DNA from: Pseudomonas marvdashtae
GTDB lineage: Bacteria > Pseudomonadota > Gammaproteobacteria > Pseudomonadales > Pseudomonadaceae
Length of the DNA stretch: 64,000 nt
Assembly (NCBI RefSeq): GCF_014268655.2
Contig: NZ_JABWQX020000009.1
Span: 6,106-70,105 of the forward strand
Reading direction: 5' to 3'
A model generated the notes under the pieces. It was not told the origin of the DNA, made no database searches, and saw only the letters and a program-made list of their open reading frames with translations. Position numbers and translations under genes: made by a program. Numbering within the stretch: position 1 is the first letter of the stretch; every line of letters begins with the position of its first letter. Positions 1-9,564 of this stretch are shown in pieces.

Positions 1-1929
<1,929 letters not shown>

Positions 1930-2090
1930 ACCCGGCCAGTCTAGACACAACCACGAGAGAACGCCATCGCCAGGGCAAAAGGCGTGATGAATGGCGTATA
2001 TACAGGATTGTTGCCGTGCCCAGGCGCAACTACACTCGCTACGCCGCGCGCCTGTTATGCGCACTCAATCTTGAACTTAGGGATCGCCTC

Positions 2091-3530
2091 ATGCTGCGCA
2101 AACTCTCACTGGCCCTGGCCGTGTCTTGTGCGTCCAATGGAATGGCCTGGGCCGCCGAAGCGCCTTTAACGACCAAAACCGATCTGGTAAGCGTGTATCA
2201 GGAAGCGGTGGACAACAACGCCGACCTGGCCGCTGCCCGCGCCCAGTATGGCGCCCAGAAGGAAGTGGTGCCCCAGGCCCGCGCCGGGTTGCTGCCCAAT
2301 CTGTCCGGCGGAGCTGAAGTCGCCAACGTGCGCACCGATATCGACCAGCCTGCGGCGGTAGCCAATCGCAGCGCCCGCTCGTATCAGGCCACCCTCTCGC
2401 AACCGCTGTTTCGTGCCGACCGCTGGTTCCAGTTCCAAGCCGCGAAATCGGTGAACGAACAAGCCTCGCTGCAATTGTCGGCGACCGAACAGAACCTGAT
2501 CCTGCAAAGCGCCGAAAGCTATTTCAATGTGCTGCGCAGCCAGGACAACCTGGCCTCGACAAAGGCCGAGGAAGCGGCGTTCAAGCGCCAGCTCGACCAA
2601 TCCAACGAACGCTTCGACGTCGGGCTGTCGGACAAGACCGATGTGCTGCAATCCCAGGCCAGCTACGACACGGCACGCGCCAACCGGATCCTGGCGCAGC
2701 GCCAGGTCGACGATGCGTTCGAAGCGCTGATCACCTTGACCAATCGCCAGTACAACTCGCTCCAGGGCGTCGTCCACACCCTGCCGATCCTGCCGCCGGC
2801 GCCCAATGATGCCAAGGCCTGGGTCGACACCGCCGCCAAGCAAAACCTGAACCTGTTGGCCAGCAACTATGCTGTGACGGCCGCCGAAGACACCTTGCGC
2901 CAACGCAAGGCCGGGCATGCGCCGACGCTGGATGCGGTGGCGAGGTACGAAAAAGGTGACAACGACGCCCTGGGCTTCAGCAACCCGAATGCATTTGGTC
3001 GGTCATATAGCGGCGACGTCGAACAGCGCACACTGGCCCTGCAATTGAGCATTCCGATCTACAGCGGCGGGTTGACCAGCTCCCAGGTGCGCGAGTCCTA
3101 CTCGCAGCTCACCCAGACCGAGCAGCAGCGCGAAAGCCTGCGCCGGCAGGTGGTGGAGAACACCCGTAACCTGCACCGTGCGGTGAACACCGATGTGGAG
3201 CAGGTCCAGGCCCGGCGCCAGTCGATCATCTCCAACCAGAGCGCGGTGGAAGCCACGGAAATCGGCTACCAGGTCGGCACCCGCAACATCGTCGATGTGC
3301 TGGATGCCCAGCGTCAGCTGTACACCTCGGTGCGCAACTACAACAACGCCCGGTATGACTACATCCTCGATAACCTGCGCCTCAAGCAGGCCGCCGGCAC
3401 CTTGAGCCCCGAAGACTTGCAGGCCCTGTCACGCTACCTCAAGCCCGACTACAACCCCGACAAGGATTTCCTGCCGCCGGACCTGGCCCAGGCAGCAGCG
3501 GAGCAACTGCGCTCGCGGCCGACGCAGTAA
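2091..3530 (+). CDS. opmH: TolC-family outer membrane channel (OpmH type)
   Basis: Outer membrane duct for tripartite efflux pumps and type I secretion. The 479-residue protein has an N-terminal signal peptide (MLRKLSLALAVSCASNGMAWA, cleavage before AEAP) and the two tandem OEP repeats of TolC, with long helical stretches rich in Gln, Ala and Asn. Family landmarks are YQATLSQPLFRADRW, RSQDNLASTKAEE and VGTRNIVDVLDAQRQLY. The ATG at 2091 is chosen because it follows AGGGAT and gives a clean signal peptide; an upstream in-frame ATG at 2016 would bury it. Its place beside thiC matches opmH (PA4974) of P. aeruginosa, where OpmH serves the TriABC pump. No pump genes are beside it here, so its partners are encoded elsewhere. 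Confidence 0.9.
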   Translation: MLRKLSLALAVSCASNGMAWAAEAPLTTKTDLVSVYQEAVDNNADLAAARAQYGAQKEVVPQARAGLLPNLSGGAEVANVRTDIDQPAAVANRSARSYQATLSQPLFRADRWFQFQAAKSVNEQASLQLSATEQNLILQSAESYFNVLRSQDNLASTKAEEAAFKRQLDQSNERFDVGLSDKTDVLQSQASYDTARANRILAQRQVDDAFEALITLTNRQYNSLQGVVHTLPILPPAPNDAKAWVDTAAKQNLNLLASNYAVTAAEDTLRQRKAGHAPTLDAVARYEKGDNDALGFSNPNAFGRSYSGDVEQRTLALQLSIPIYSGGLTSSQVRESYSQLTQTEQQRESLRRQVVENTRNLHRAVNTDVEQVQARRQSIISNQSAVEATEIGYQVGTRNIVDVLDAQRQLYTSVRNYNNARYDYILDNLRLKQAAGTLSPEDLQALSRYLKPDYNPDKDFLPPDLAQAAAEQLRSRPTQ

Positions 3531-3550
3531 CACACCGGCGACGAATCCCC

Positions 3551-3687
3551 TGTGGCGAGGGGATTTATCCCCGCTGGGCTGCATAGCAGCCCCAAAACCT
3601 GGCAGCACGGTGTGTCAGGCAGTTTGAAGGGGGGTGCTTCGCACCCCAGCGGGGCGGTGCGACGTTTCGCTAAATCCCCTCGCCACA
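3551..3687. repeat. REPIN-like inverted REP pair
   Basis: TGTGGCGAGGGGATTTATCC at the left is answered by the inverted copy ending AAATCCCCTCGCCACA at the right, with further internal complementarity. It sits between the convergent 3' ends of opmH and waaA and probably also acts as a transcript end or stabiliser. It belongs to the same general family as the repeats at 9433 and 57126 but differs in the stem (GGGGATTTATCCCC). Confidence 0.85.
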
Positions 3688-3692
3688 ACAGC

Positions 3693-4967
3693 TCAGTCGA
3701 GCAACCGTCCCAACCCGTCCAGCAAACGCTGCAAGGCGCCCTGGTTGCTGCGCATCACTTTCAGCCCAGCCTCGGCCATGCGCTGGGCGTCGCGGGGCAG
3801 TTCGAACAGACGCTGTACCGCCAAGGCCAGGCTTTGGGCATCATCGACTTCCTGCAACGCCCCGGCCGTACGCAGTTGCGCGGCGATTTCGAGGAAGTTG
3901 AACAGGTGCGGGCCACTGAGCACCGGTTTTGCCAACGCCGCCGGTTCGAGCAGATTGTGCCCGCCGTTGGGCACCAGGCTGCCGCCGACAAAAGCACTGT
4001 CGGCCAACGCATAGAGAAACAGCAGTTCGCCCATGGTATCGCCCAGCAGCACCGAGGTTTGCGCGGTGACCGGTTGAGCTTTGGAGCGCCGGACCGTGGC
4101 AAACCCTTCGTTCTCACAAAGCTGATGGACCGAGTCGAAACGTTCCGGATGACGCGGCACCAGGATCAACAACGCATCGGGATAACTGGCTAGCAACCGG
4201 CGGTGAGCGTCGAGCACCACTTCATCTTCACCCTCGTGTGTGCTGGCGGCGATCCACACCGGGCGATCTACCGCTTGCCATTGCTGGCGCAAGGTACTGG
4301 CGTTTTCCAGCAGTTGCGAGTCGACGGTCAGGTCGTACTTGATGGAGCCGGTCACTTCGACGGTTTGCGCGCGGGCGCCCAACTGACGGAAGCGCTCGGC
4401 CTCGGCTTCGGTCTGGACAGCAAACAGGCTCATTTCAGCGAGCATCGGCCGGGTCAGTTTGGGAAAGCGAGCGTAGCCGCGCGCCGATCGCTCCGACAGC
4501 CGGGCGTTGGCCAACGCCACGGGGATGCCGCGCCTGGCGCATTGGTGAATGTGGTTGGGCCACAGCTCGGTTTCCATGATCACCGCCAGTTTCGGGCGAA
4601 CCTGGTCGAGAAAACGCTTGGCCGCGCAAGGCAAGTCATAAGGCAGGTAACAGTGCTGGACCCGCGGTTCATCGGCGAACAGCGCCTTGATTCGTTCCGA
4701 ACCGGTGGGTGTCATGCAGGTCACGGTGATCAGCAGCTGTGGATAACGTTGCAGCAAGGCGCGGATCATCGGCGCAGCGGCAATGCTTTCGCCCACCGAC
4801 ACCGCGTGGACCCAGATGCCGCCCGGCATCATCGCCGGCAAGCCCCAAGCGAAGCGCTCGCCAATACGGCGGGCATAGGCCGGCGCCTTGCGAGCCCGCA
4901 GCCAGAGCCGAATCGCTACCAGTGGCAGCCCCAGATAAAACAATGCGCTATAGAGAGTTCTGTTCAT
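3693..4967 (-). CDS. waaA: 3-deoxy-D-manno-octulosonic acid (Kdo) transferase WaaA
   Basis: Transfers Kdo from CMP-Kdo to the lipid A precursor at the inner membrane, the first step of LPS core assembly. The protein has 424 residues, normal for the family. It has an N-terminal membrane anchor (LYSALFYLGLPLVAIRLWL), then RIGERFAWG carrying the Glu (E37) that by homology is the catalytic base of GT30 enzymes, then a C-terminal Rossmann half with VAGGSLVPNGGHNLLEP-like residues. The ATG at 4967 is supported by the anchor; a longer reading to 5186 would overlap the LysR gene. It lies about 4.6 kb from the main core cluster, as in P. aeruginosa (PA4988). Confidence 0.96.
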   Translation of the reverse strand: MNRTLYSALFYLGLPLVAIRLWLRARKAPAYARRIGERFAWGLPAMMPGGIWVHAVSVGESIAAAPMIRALLQRYPQLLITVTCMTPTGSERIKALFADEPRVQHCYLPYDLPCAAKRFLDQVRPKLAVIMETELWPNHIHQCARRGIPVALANARLSERSARGYARFPKLTRPMLAEMSLFAVQTEAEAERFRQLGARAQTVEVTGSIKYDLTVDSQLLENASTLRQQWQAVDRPVWIAASTHEGEDEVVLDAHRRLLASYPDALLILVPRHPERFDSVHQLCENEGFATVRRSKAQPVTAQTSVLLGDTMGELLFLYALADSAFVGGSLVPNGGHNLLEPAALAKPVLSGPHLFNFLEIAAQLRTAGALQEVDDAQSLALAVQRLFELPRDAQRMAEAGLKVMRSNQGALQRLLDGLGRLLD

Positions 4968-4989
4968 GGCGGCGGAGTTTATCGGTTTT

Positions 4990-5880
4990 TCAGCCGATCG
5001 CCTGCAACTGCACGGCAAAACGTTCCGCCAGCCAACGCGCGGCTGGTCCCAAGGGTTCGTCGCGACGCCAGACCAGTTCCACCACCAACGCCGGCGGGGT
5101 CCATTCGCTGCTGAGTTCGACCATATCCCCCACGTAGGCCGGGTATTGCACAACATGCCGTGGCAACCACGCCCAGCCCAGGCCACACCTCAGCCATTCG
5201 GCCAGCACATAAAAGCTGTCGGCCCGCCAGACCTGCGGGCTAGCCTGCTCACTGCCCGGATAAACGCTCGACTGGGTCGCCATCAACAACTGGCGGTGCC
5301 GGGCCATTTCCCGGCAGGTGACATAACCGTGATGCGCCAGTGGATGACTCCTTCCGCATACGGTGACCATCTCGACGCTGCCCAGTACCCGGCGTTCCAG
5401 CGCCTCGGGGATCTGGTCGTGGTAGAACAGCAGCCCGAGATCGGCGCGACGTTCCACCAGCTTGCGCGCCACATCGCCTTGGGCGGCGCTGGCCAGTTGC
5501 ACTTCGAGCGTAGGAAATTGTTCGGCGAGTGCCGCCAGGCTGTCGATCACCGGTTGATAAGGCATGGCCTCGTCCTGAGCCAGGCGCAGCGACGCTTCCT
5601 GTCCGCGCATCAGCGCCAGGGCACGACCATTCAGGCGTTCACACTGGCGCAAGACTTCCCTGGCCTCTTCCAGCAGCGCCTCGCCAGCATCGGTGAGCCT
5701 GGGCTGGCGGCCACTGCTGCGCTCGAACAGGCTCACCCCCAAGTCGGCCTCCAACAACGCAATTGCGCTGCTGATGGCCGACTGGGCCTTGCGCTGGTCC
5801 CGGGCCACGGCGGAAAACGAGCGCTTCTCGGCGACTTCGACGAACAACCGCAGCTGCTCAAGATTCCATTGAACGTTCAT
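4990..5880 (-). CDS. LysR-family transcriptional regulator
   Basis: DNA-binding regulator of 296 residues. The N-terminal winged helix-turn-helix is plain (residues about 5-64, FSAVARDQRKAQSAISSAIALL, then FERSS and LTDAGEALL), followed by a LysR substrate-binding domain with the LRLAQDEAMP and PTLEVQLASA segments. It is divergent from the SMR pump gene, with a 23-bp perfect dyad in between, so it most likely controls that pump and itself. The ligand cannot be read from the sequence. The start at 5880 gives the usual LysR N-terminus (MNVQWNLEQLRLFVEVAE). Synteny matches PA4989. Confidence 0.92.
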   Translation of the reverse strand: MNVQWNLEQLRLFVEVAEKRSFSAVARDQRKAQSAISSAIALLEADLGVSLFERSSGRQPRLTDAGEALLEEAREVLRQCERLNGRALALMRGQEASLRLAQDEAMPYQPVIDSLAALAEQFPTLEVQLASAAQGDVARKLVERRADLGLLFYHDQIPEALERRVLGSVEMVTVCGRSHPLAHHGYVTCREMARHRQLLMATQSSVYPGSEQASPQVWRADSFYVLAEWLRCGLGWAWLPRHVVQYPAYVGDMVELSSEWTPPALVVELVWRRDEPLGPAARWLAERFAVQLQAIG

Positions 5881-5885
5881 GGTCG

Positions 5886-5908
5886 ACCTATCTCTATTGC
5901 AGATAGGT
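5886..5908. promoter_or_regulatory. LysR-type operator dyad in divergent promoter
   Basis: ACCTATCT-N7-AGATAGGT is a perfect 8-bp-arm dyad (23 bp, with T-N11-A symmetry). It lies 6 bp upstream of the LysR start codon and upstream of the emrE promoter region. A second overlapping dyad, GGTAA-TGACT-TTACC (5906-5920), adjoins it. This is the layout expected of a LysR autoregulation and activation site; the binding itself is inferred. Confidence 0.65.
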
Positions 5909-5982
5909 AATGACTTTACCGCATCTGCGCGATCTCTAAAATGGTCGCAACGAAACACGTAACAGTCAAAGAGGAACAGCCT

Positions 5983-6315
5983 ATGAACGCCTACTACTAC
6001 CTGGCCATCGCCATTTGCGCCGAAGTGATCGCCACCGTTTCAATGAAAGCGGTCAAAGGCCTGAGCACCCCGCTGCCCTTGCTGCTGGTCGTCGCCGGCT
6101 ACGGCATCGCGTTCTGGATGCTGACGCTGGTGGTGCGCACCGTACCGGTGGGCGTGGCCTACGCGGTCTGGGCCGGGATGGGCATCGTCATGGTCAGCGT
6201 CGCGGCGCTGTTCATCTATGGGCAGAAACTGGACGTGCCGGCCATTCTGGGGATGGCGTTGATTGTGTTGGGAGTGGTGGTGATCCAGCTGTTTTCCAAG
6301 ACCGCAGGGCACTGA
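5983..6315 (+). CDS. emrE: Small multidrug resistance efflux pump, EmrE type
   Basis: Proton-coupled exporter of lipophilic cations in the inner membrane, working as an antiparallel dimer. The 110-residue protein has four membrane helices. The key residues fall exactly where EmrE has them: E14 in AICAEVIAT for proton and drug coupling, Y4, Y40, Y60 and W63 in AYAVWAGMG. The ATG at 5983 follows AGAGGAAC at good distance; the in-frame ATG at 5941 would add 14 residues before the first helix and is rejected. It corresponds to PA4990 of P. aeruginosa. It is divergent from the LysR gene that probably regulates it. Confidence 0.93.
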   Translation: MNAYYYLAIAICAEVIATVSMKAVKGLSTPLPLLLVVAGYGIAFWMLTLVVRTVPVGVAYAVWAGMGIVMVSVAALFIYGQKLDVPAILGMALIVLGVVVIQLFSKTAGH

Positions 6316-6320
6316 AGCAG

Positions 6321-6404
6321 CGCAAGCTCCAAGCTTTAAGCTGCGAGCAAAGCGATACCCTCTCGCTTGTAACTTGCAGCTTGAAGCTTGAAACTTGCCG
6401 CTTC
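6321..6404. repeat. Imperfect palindromic repeat (AAGCTGCAAG type)
   Basis: AAGCTCCAAGCTTTAAGCTG at the left pairs imperfectly with CTTGCAGCTTGAAGCTTG at the right, forming a long hairpin between emrE and the FAD oxidoreductase. A related element occurs after putA (52655-52726). It may attenuate read-through. Confidence 0.6.
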
Positions 6405-6424
6405 ATTTCCTCCGAGGTCGCTGC

Positions 6425-7600
6425 ATGCCATCCGTTATTTCCACCGACATCCTGATTGTCGGCGCCGGAGTCGCCGGCCTCTGGCTGAACGCGCGCTTGC
6501 GCCGCCTGGGATTTTCAACCGTGCTGGTGGAAAGCGCCAGCCTCGGCGGCGGGCAGAGTGTCAAATCCCAGGGCATCATCCATGGCGGCGCGAAGTACGC
6601 ACTGCACGGAGCCCTGACCGGTGCCTCGGAAGCCATCGCCGACATGCCGCTGCGCTGGCGCGAGGCCTTGAAGGGCGACGGTGAGCTGGACCTGTCCGGC
6701 GTGCGTTTGTTGTCCGACGCCCATTACCTCTGGTCCCCTGGCACCTTGGCCGGCAATCTCACCAGTTTCTTCGCCAGCAAGGCCGTGCGCGGACGCGTCG
6801 ACCAAGTCAAGGGCGAGCAACTGCCGCCAGCCCTGCAAGACAAGCGTTTCAAGGGCAAGGTCTATCGCCTGGCCGAGCTGGTGGTGGATGTCCCCAGCCT
6901 GATCGCACGCCTGGCGGAGTTGGCCGGCGACAGCCTGCTGGCCGGACAGCACATCGAGCCGTTGCGCAAAGAAAGCCAGTTGGTCGGACTGAAGGTCGAT
7001 GATCGCGAGATCCGCGCCCAACGCATCGTGCTCAGCGCTGGAGGTGGCACCGCCAACCTGCTCGCCGCCCTGGGCCTTGACCAGCCAGCCATGCAGACCC
7101 GACCGCTGCACATGGTCCTGGCCAAGGGGCCGGGCCTCAAGCCGCTTTATGCCCATTGCCTGGGCGGCGGACCGAAGCCGCGCGTCACCGTGACCACCCA
7201 TCCGGCCGCCGATGGCCAGTGGGTCTGGTACTTGGGTGGCGATCTCGCTGAAGGCGATGCCGTCGCCCGTGAGCCCGCCGCGCAGATTGCCGTGGCCCAG
7301 AAAGAGCTCGGCCAGTTGCTGCCGTGGATCGACCTCAGCACCGCGCAATGGGCAACGTTGCGAGTCGAACGCGCCGAACCGCTGCAATCGGGCCTGACCC
7401 GACCGGACAACGCCTTTCTCGCCGAACAGGATCGCCTGCTGGTGGGCTGGCCGACCAAGCTGGCCCTGGCCCCGGATTTCGCTGATCGGGTGATTACCGC
7501 GCTGCAACGCGATGGCATCCAACCCAGCCACCCCGCCCCGCTCCCGGAGCTGCCAAAGCCCCCGATGGGCATACCCGCGTGGGAGCAATTGCTGCCATGA
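6425..7600 (+). CDS. FAD-dependent oxidoreductase (DAO fold), substrate unknown
   Basis: Flavoprotein of 391 residues. The N-terminal dinucleotide motif is intact (DILIVGAGVAGLWLNARLR, Gly 13-18, with the FSTVLVES strand ending in Glu that binds ribose). GGGQSVKSQGIIHGGAKYA resembles the FAD-contact loop of D-amino-acid or glycerol-3-phosphate oxidase relatives. The second half (RIVLSAGGGTANLLAALG) closes the fold. The start at 6425 is taken because the fold begins within 10 residues. Its stop overlaps the start of the aldo/keto reductase (ATGA), so the two are coupled, and the pair probably acts on a common metabolite. Synteny matches PA4991, which also lacks a firm function. Confidence 0.85.
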   Translation: MPSVISTDILIVGAGVAGLWLNARLRRLGFSTVLVESASLGGGQSVKSQGIIHGGAKYALHGALTGASEAIADMPLRWREALKGDGELDLSGVRLLSDAHYLWSPGTLAGNLTSFFASKAVRGRVDQVKGEQLPPALQDKRFKGKVYRLAELVVDVPSLIARLAELAGDSLLAGQHIEPLRKESQLVGLKVDDREIRAQRIVLSAGGGTANLLAALGLDQPAMQTRPLHMVLAKGPGLKPLYAHCLGGGPKPRVTVTTHPAADGQWVWYLGGDLAEGDAVAREPAAQIAVAQKELGQLLPWIDLSTAQWATLRVERAEPLQSGLTRPDNAFLAEQDRLLVGWPTKLALAPDFADRVITALQRDGIQPSHPAPLPELPKPPMGIPAWEQLLP

Positions 7601-8409
7601 GCCAACCGACACTGCACGACCTGCGTCGTCCGCTGGGCCATAACGGCCCGATGGTTTCGCCCCTGGGCCTGGGCACGGTCAAGCTCGGACGCGACCAAGG
7701 CGTCAAATACCCAAATGGCTTCCGAATCCCGGATGACAGCGAAGCGGGCATGTTGCTCAAGCTGGCGCGCGACCTTGGTATCAACCTGATCGATACCGCG
7801 CCGGCCTATGGCCGCAGCGAAGAACGTCTTGGGCCGCTGCTGCGCGGCCAGCGTCGCGACTGGGTGATCGTCAGCAAGGTCGGCGAAGAGTTCAGCGACG
7901 GCCAATCGCGCCATGACTTCAGCGCGGCCCATACGCGGTTCTCGGTAGAGCGCAGCCTCAAGCGCCTGGAAACCGAGTATATCGATCTGGTGCTGGTGCA
8001 CTCGGACGGCAATGACCTGGCGATTCTCAACGACAGCGAAGTCTACCCAACCCTGGCGGCGCTCAAGCGCGAGGGCAAGATCGGCGGCTACGGGTTTTCC
8101 GGCAAGACCGTGGACGGTGGTTTGAAAGCCTTGGAGCAAGGCGACTGCGCGATGGTCACCTACAATCTGAACGAACGAAGCGAAAAGGCTGTCATTGACT
8201 ACGCCAGCGAGCACGGCAAGGCGATCCTGGTGAAAAAAGCCCTGGCCAGCGGTCACGTGTGCCTGAGCCCCGGGGAGGACCCGGTTCGGGCGAGCTTCGA
8301 ACTGTTGTTTGAGCACCCGGGGGTTGCCAGTGCTATTGTCGGCACGATTGATCCGCTGCACCTCGCCCATAACGTCGCGACCGTAGCCCGCGTCCTGCGT
8401 CAAAACTGA
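7597..8409 (+). CDS. Aldo/keto reductase
   Basis: NADPH-dependent reductase of 270 residues with the TIM-barrel AKR fold. The catalytic tetrad is visible: D66 (INLIDTAPAYG), Y71, K94 (VIVSKVGEEF) and H135 (LVLVHSDG). The C-terminal VASAIVGTIDPLHLAHNV is the usual cofactor-phosphate segment. The ATG at 7597 lies inside the stop of the preceding oxidoreductase (ATGA overlap), which decides the start over an upstream ATG at 7579. The next gene follows 34 nt later, so the three form one operon. The substrate is not evident. Synteny matches PA4992. Confidence 0.9.
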   Translation: MSQPTLHDLRRPLGHNGPMVSPLGLGTVKLGRDQGVKYPNGFRIPDDSEAGMLLKLARDLGINLIDTAPAYGRSEERLGPLLRGQRRDWVIVSKVGEEFSDGQSRHDFSAAHTRFSVERSLKRLETEYIDLVLVHSDGNDLAILNDSEVYPTLAALKREGKIGGYGFSGKTVDGGLKALEQGDCAMVTYNLNERSEKAVIDYASEHGKAILVKKALASGHVCLSPGEDPVRASFELLFEHPGVASAIVGTIDPLHLAHNVATVARVLRQN

Positions 8410-8443
8410 AGCCGCCTCGCGCGGCCATAAGGAAGGAGCCGAC

Positions 8444-9409
8444 ATGCCGCGTACGCTCATCAGAAAGAACCCGAGCAACTTCAAGACCCTGCCCCTTTTC
8501 GTCGAAGCAACGCCTGAAGGCCTGACGTACCAGAGCGTGGGGATGCCGCTCAATTTCGCCCAGACCTTGCAACGCCGCAAACCCGTCACCGTGGACGACG
8601 CCGAGCGTTTTACCCTGGAGCTGGCGAACCTCGGCGTCTCGGTGCGCCTGACCCTGCATTGGCAAAATCGCGATTATTGGGTACTCGTGCGTCAACGCCG
8701 CCAGGATCGCGGCGATGTGGTCCTCAAGTTGATTTCTGGTTACGTTCCGGCCCATGAATTGAACCTGCCGCTGCTTACCGCCATCAACGAAATTGCCGAA
8801 GAATGCCTGCTGGAAACCCCTGAGGGCTGGCTCGGCGGACGTTTCAACGACACTTGGTTGCCCGCGCCGTATTCAAGCGCCCTGCATTACCGTGAAGCCT
8901 TGCCGTTCCGCCTGGCTCCGCTCTCCGGTTCGGCCCGCCCAGTGCGTTGTGCCAATCTGCAATTGATCGAACGCCCGAGGGCCTACGTGCATTTGCCTAC
9001 GGCATCGCTGCAGCTGATTTATGACTTGCGCCTGGACGTGCCCAAGGAAGCCAAATCCCTGAGCCTGTTTCATGTCGATGAACGCCTGGAAGGCGACCAA
9101 CTGGTGGCGCGCCTGGATCGCAAGCGTCCCGACCTTTACCTGATGCCGCTGCTGGACGGACAACCGCTGCCTGAGCTGTACACGCTGAAGAAGGATCAAC
9201 TGTACCCAGCCAGCACCCGCGGCTTGTACCTGGCGGAGAGCTTCGCCCGGCAGGACGGGTGGCTGGTGCGCGATGAGCGGATTCGCTGGAAGGATTGGCT
9301 GCGACAACAAGGGCTGACACCGCTCGGGAAGGAGTCCGGGCTGACCCGTCTGAAGGGCAAGGCCCGGCAGTTGCTCAAGAAGATCGTGCCGAGCAAGGTG
9401 GTGCGTTAG
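8444..9409 (+). CDS. Conserved protein of unknown function with degenerate Nudix-like motif
   Basis: Soluble 321-residue protein I cannot assign to a named function; synteny matches the hypothetical PA4993. Residues 99-123 read G-x5-E-x9-NEIAEECLL. This resembles the Nudix box (G-x5-E-x7-REUxEExGU): the acidic trio is kept, Asn replaces Arg, Leu replaces Gly, and the spacer is two residues longer. The C-terminus is basic (LKGKARQLLKKIVPSK). The start follows GGAAGGAG, an excellent ribosome site. It is the last gene of the oxidoreductase/aldo-keto reductase operon and is followed by a REPIN. A nucleotide-derivative hydrolase or binding role is a hypothesis only. Confidence 0.75.
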   Translation: MPRTLIRKNPSNFKTLPLFVEATPEGLTYQSVGMPLNFAQTLQRRKPVTVDDAERFTLELANLGVSVRLTLHWQNRDYWVLVRQRRQDRGDVVLKLISGYVPAHELNLPLLTAINEIAEECLLETPEGWLGGRFNDTWLPAPYSSALHYREALPFRLAPLSGSARPVRCANLQLIERPRAYVHLPTASLQLIYDLRLDVPKEAKSLSLFHVDERLEGDQLVARLDRKRPDLYLMPLLDGQPLPELYTLKKDQLYPASTRGLYLAESFARQDGWLVRDERIRWKDWLRQQGLTPLGKESGLTRLKGKARQLLKKIVPSKVVR

Positions 9410-9432
9410 TCACAGCGATCTGAAAATGCTCT

Positions 9433-9523
9433 TGTGGCGAGGGAGCTTGCTCCCGCTGGGTTGCGCAGCGACCCCATTTTTATGGGCGCTGCGCACCCAA
9501 GCGGGAGCAAGCTCCCTCGCCAC
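9433..9523. repeat. REPIN (inverted REP pair)
   Basis: TGTGGCGAGGGAGCTTGCTC is mirrored by GAGCAAGCTCCCTCGCCAC across a loop, giving a long hairpin between two convergent genes. The arms share TGTGGCGAGGGAGCTTGCTCCCGCTGGGTTGCG with the element at 57126, so these are two members of one family. Confidence 0.9.
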
Positions 9524-9564
9524 GAAAGCTCCCCAGCCACAGGAGCTGGCTCTTGCGCAAAGGC

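Noticed and set aside
3551..3687. CRISPR-like repeat at the REP palindromes
   Set aside because: Only one inverted pair per site, no regular spacers and no cas genes.
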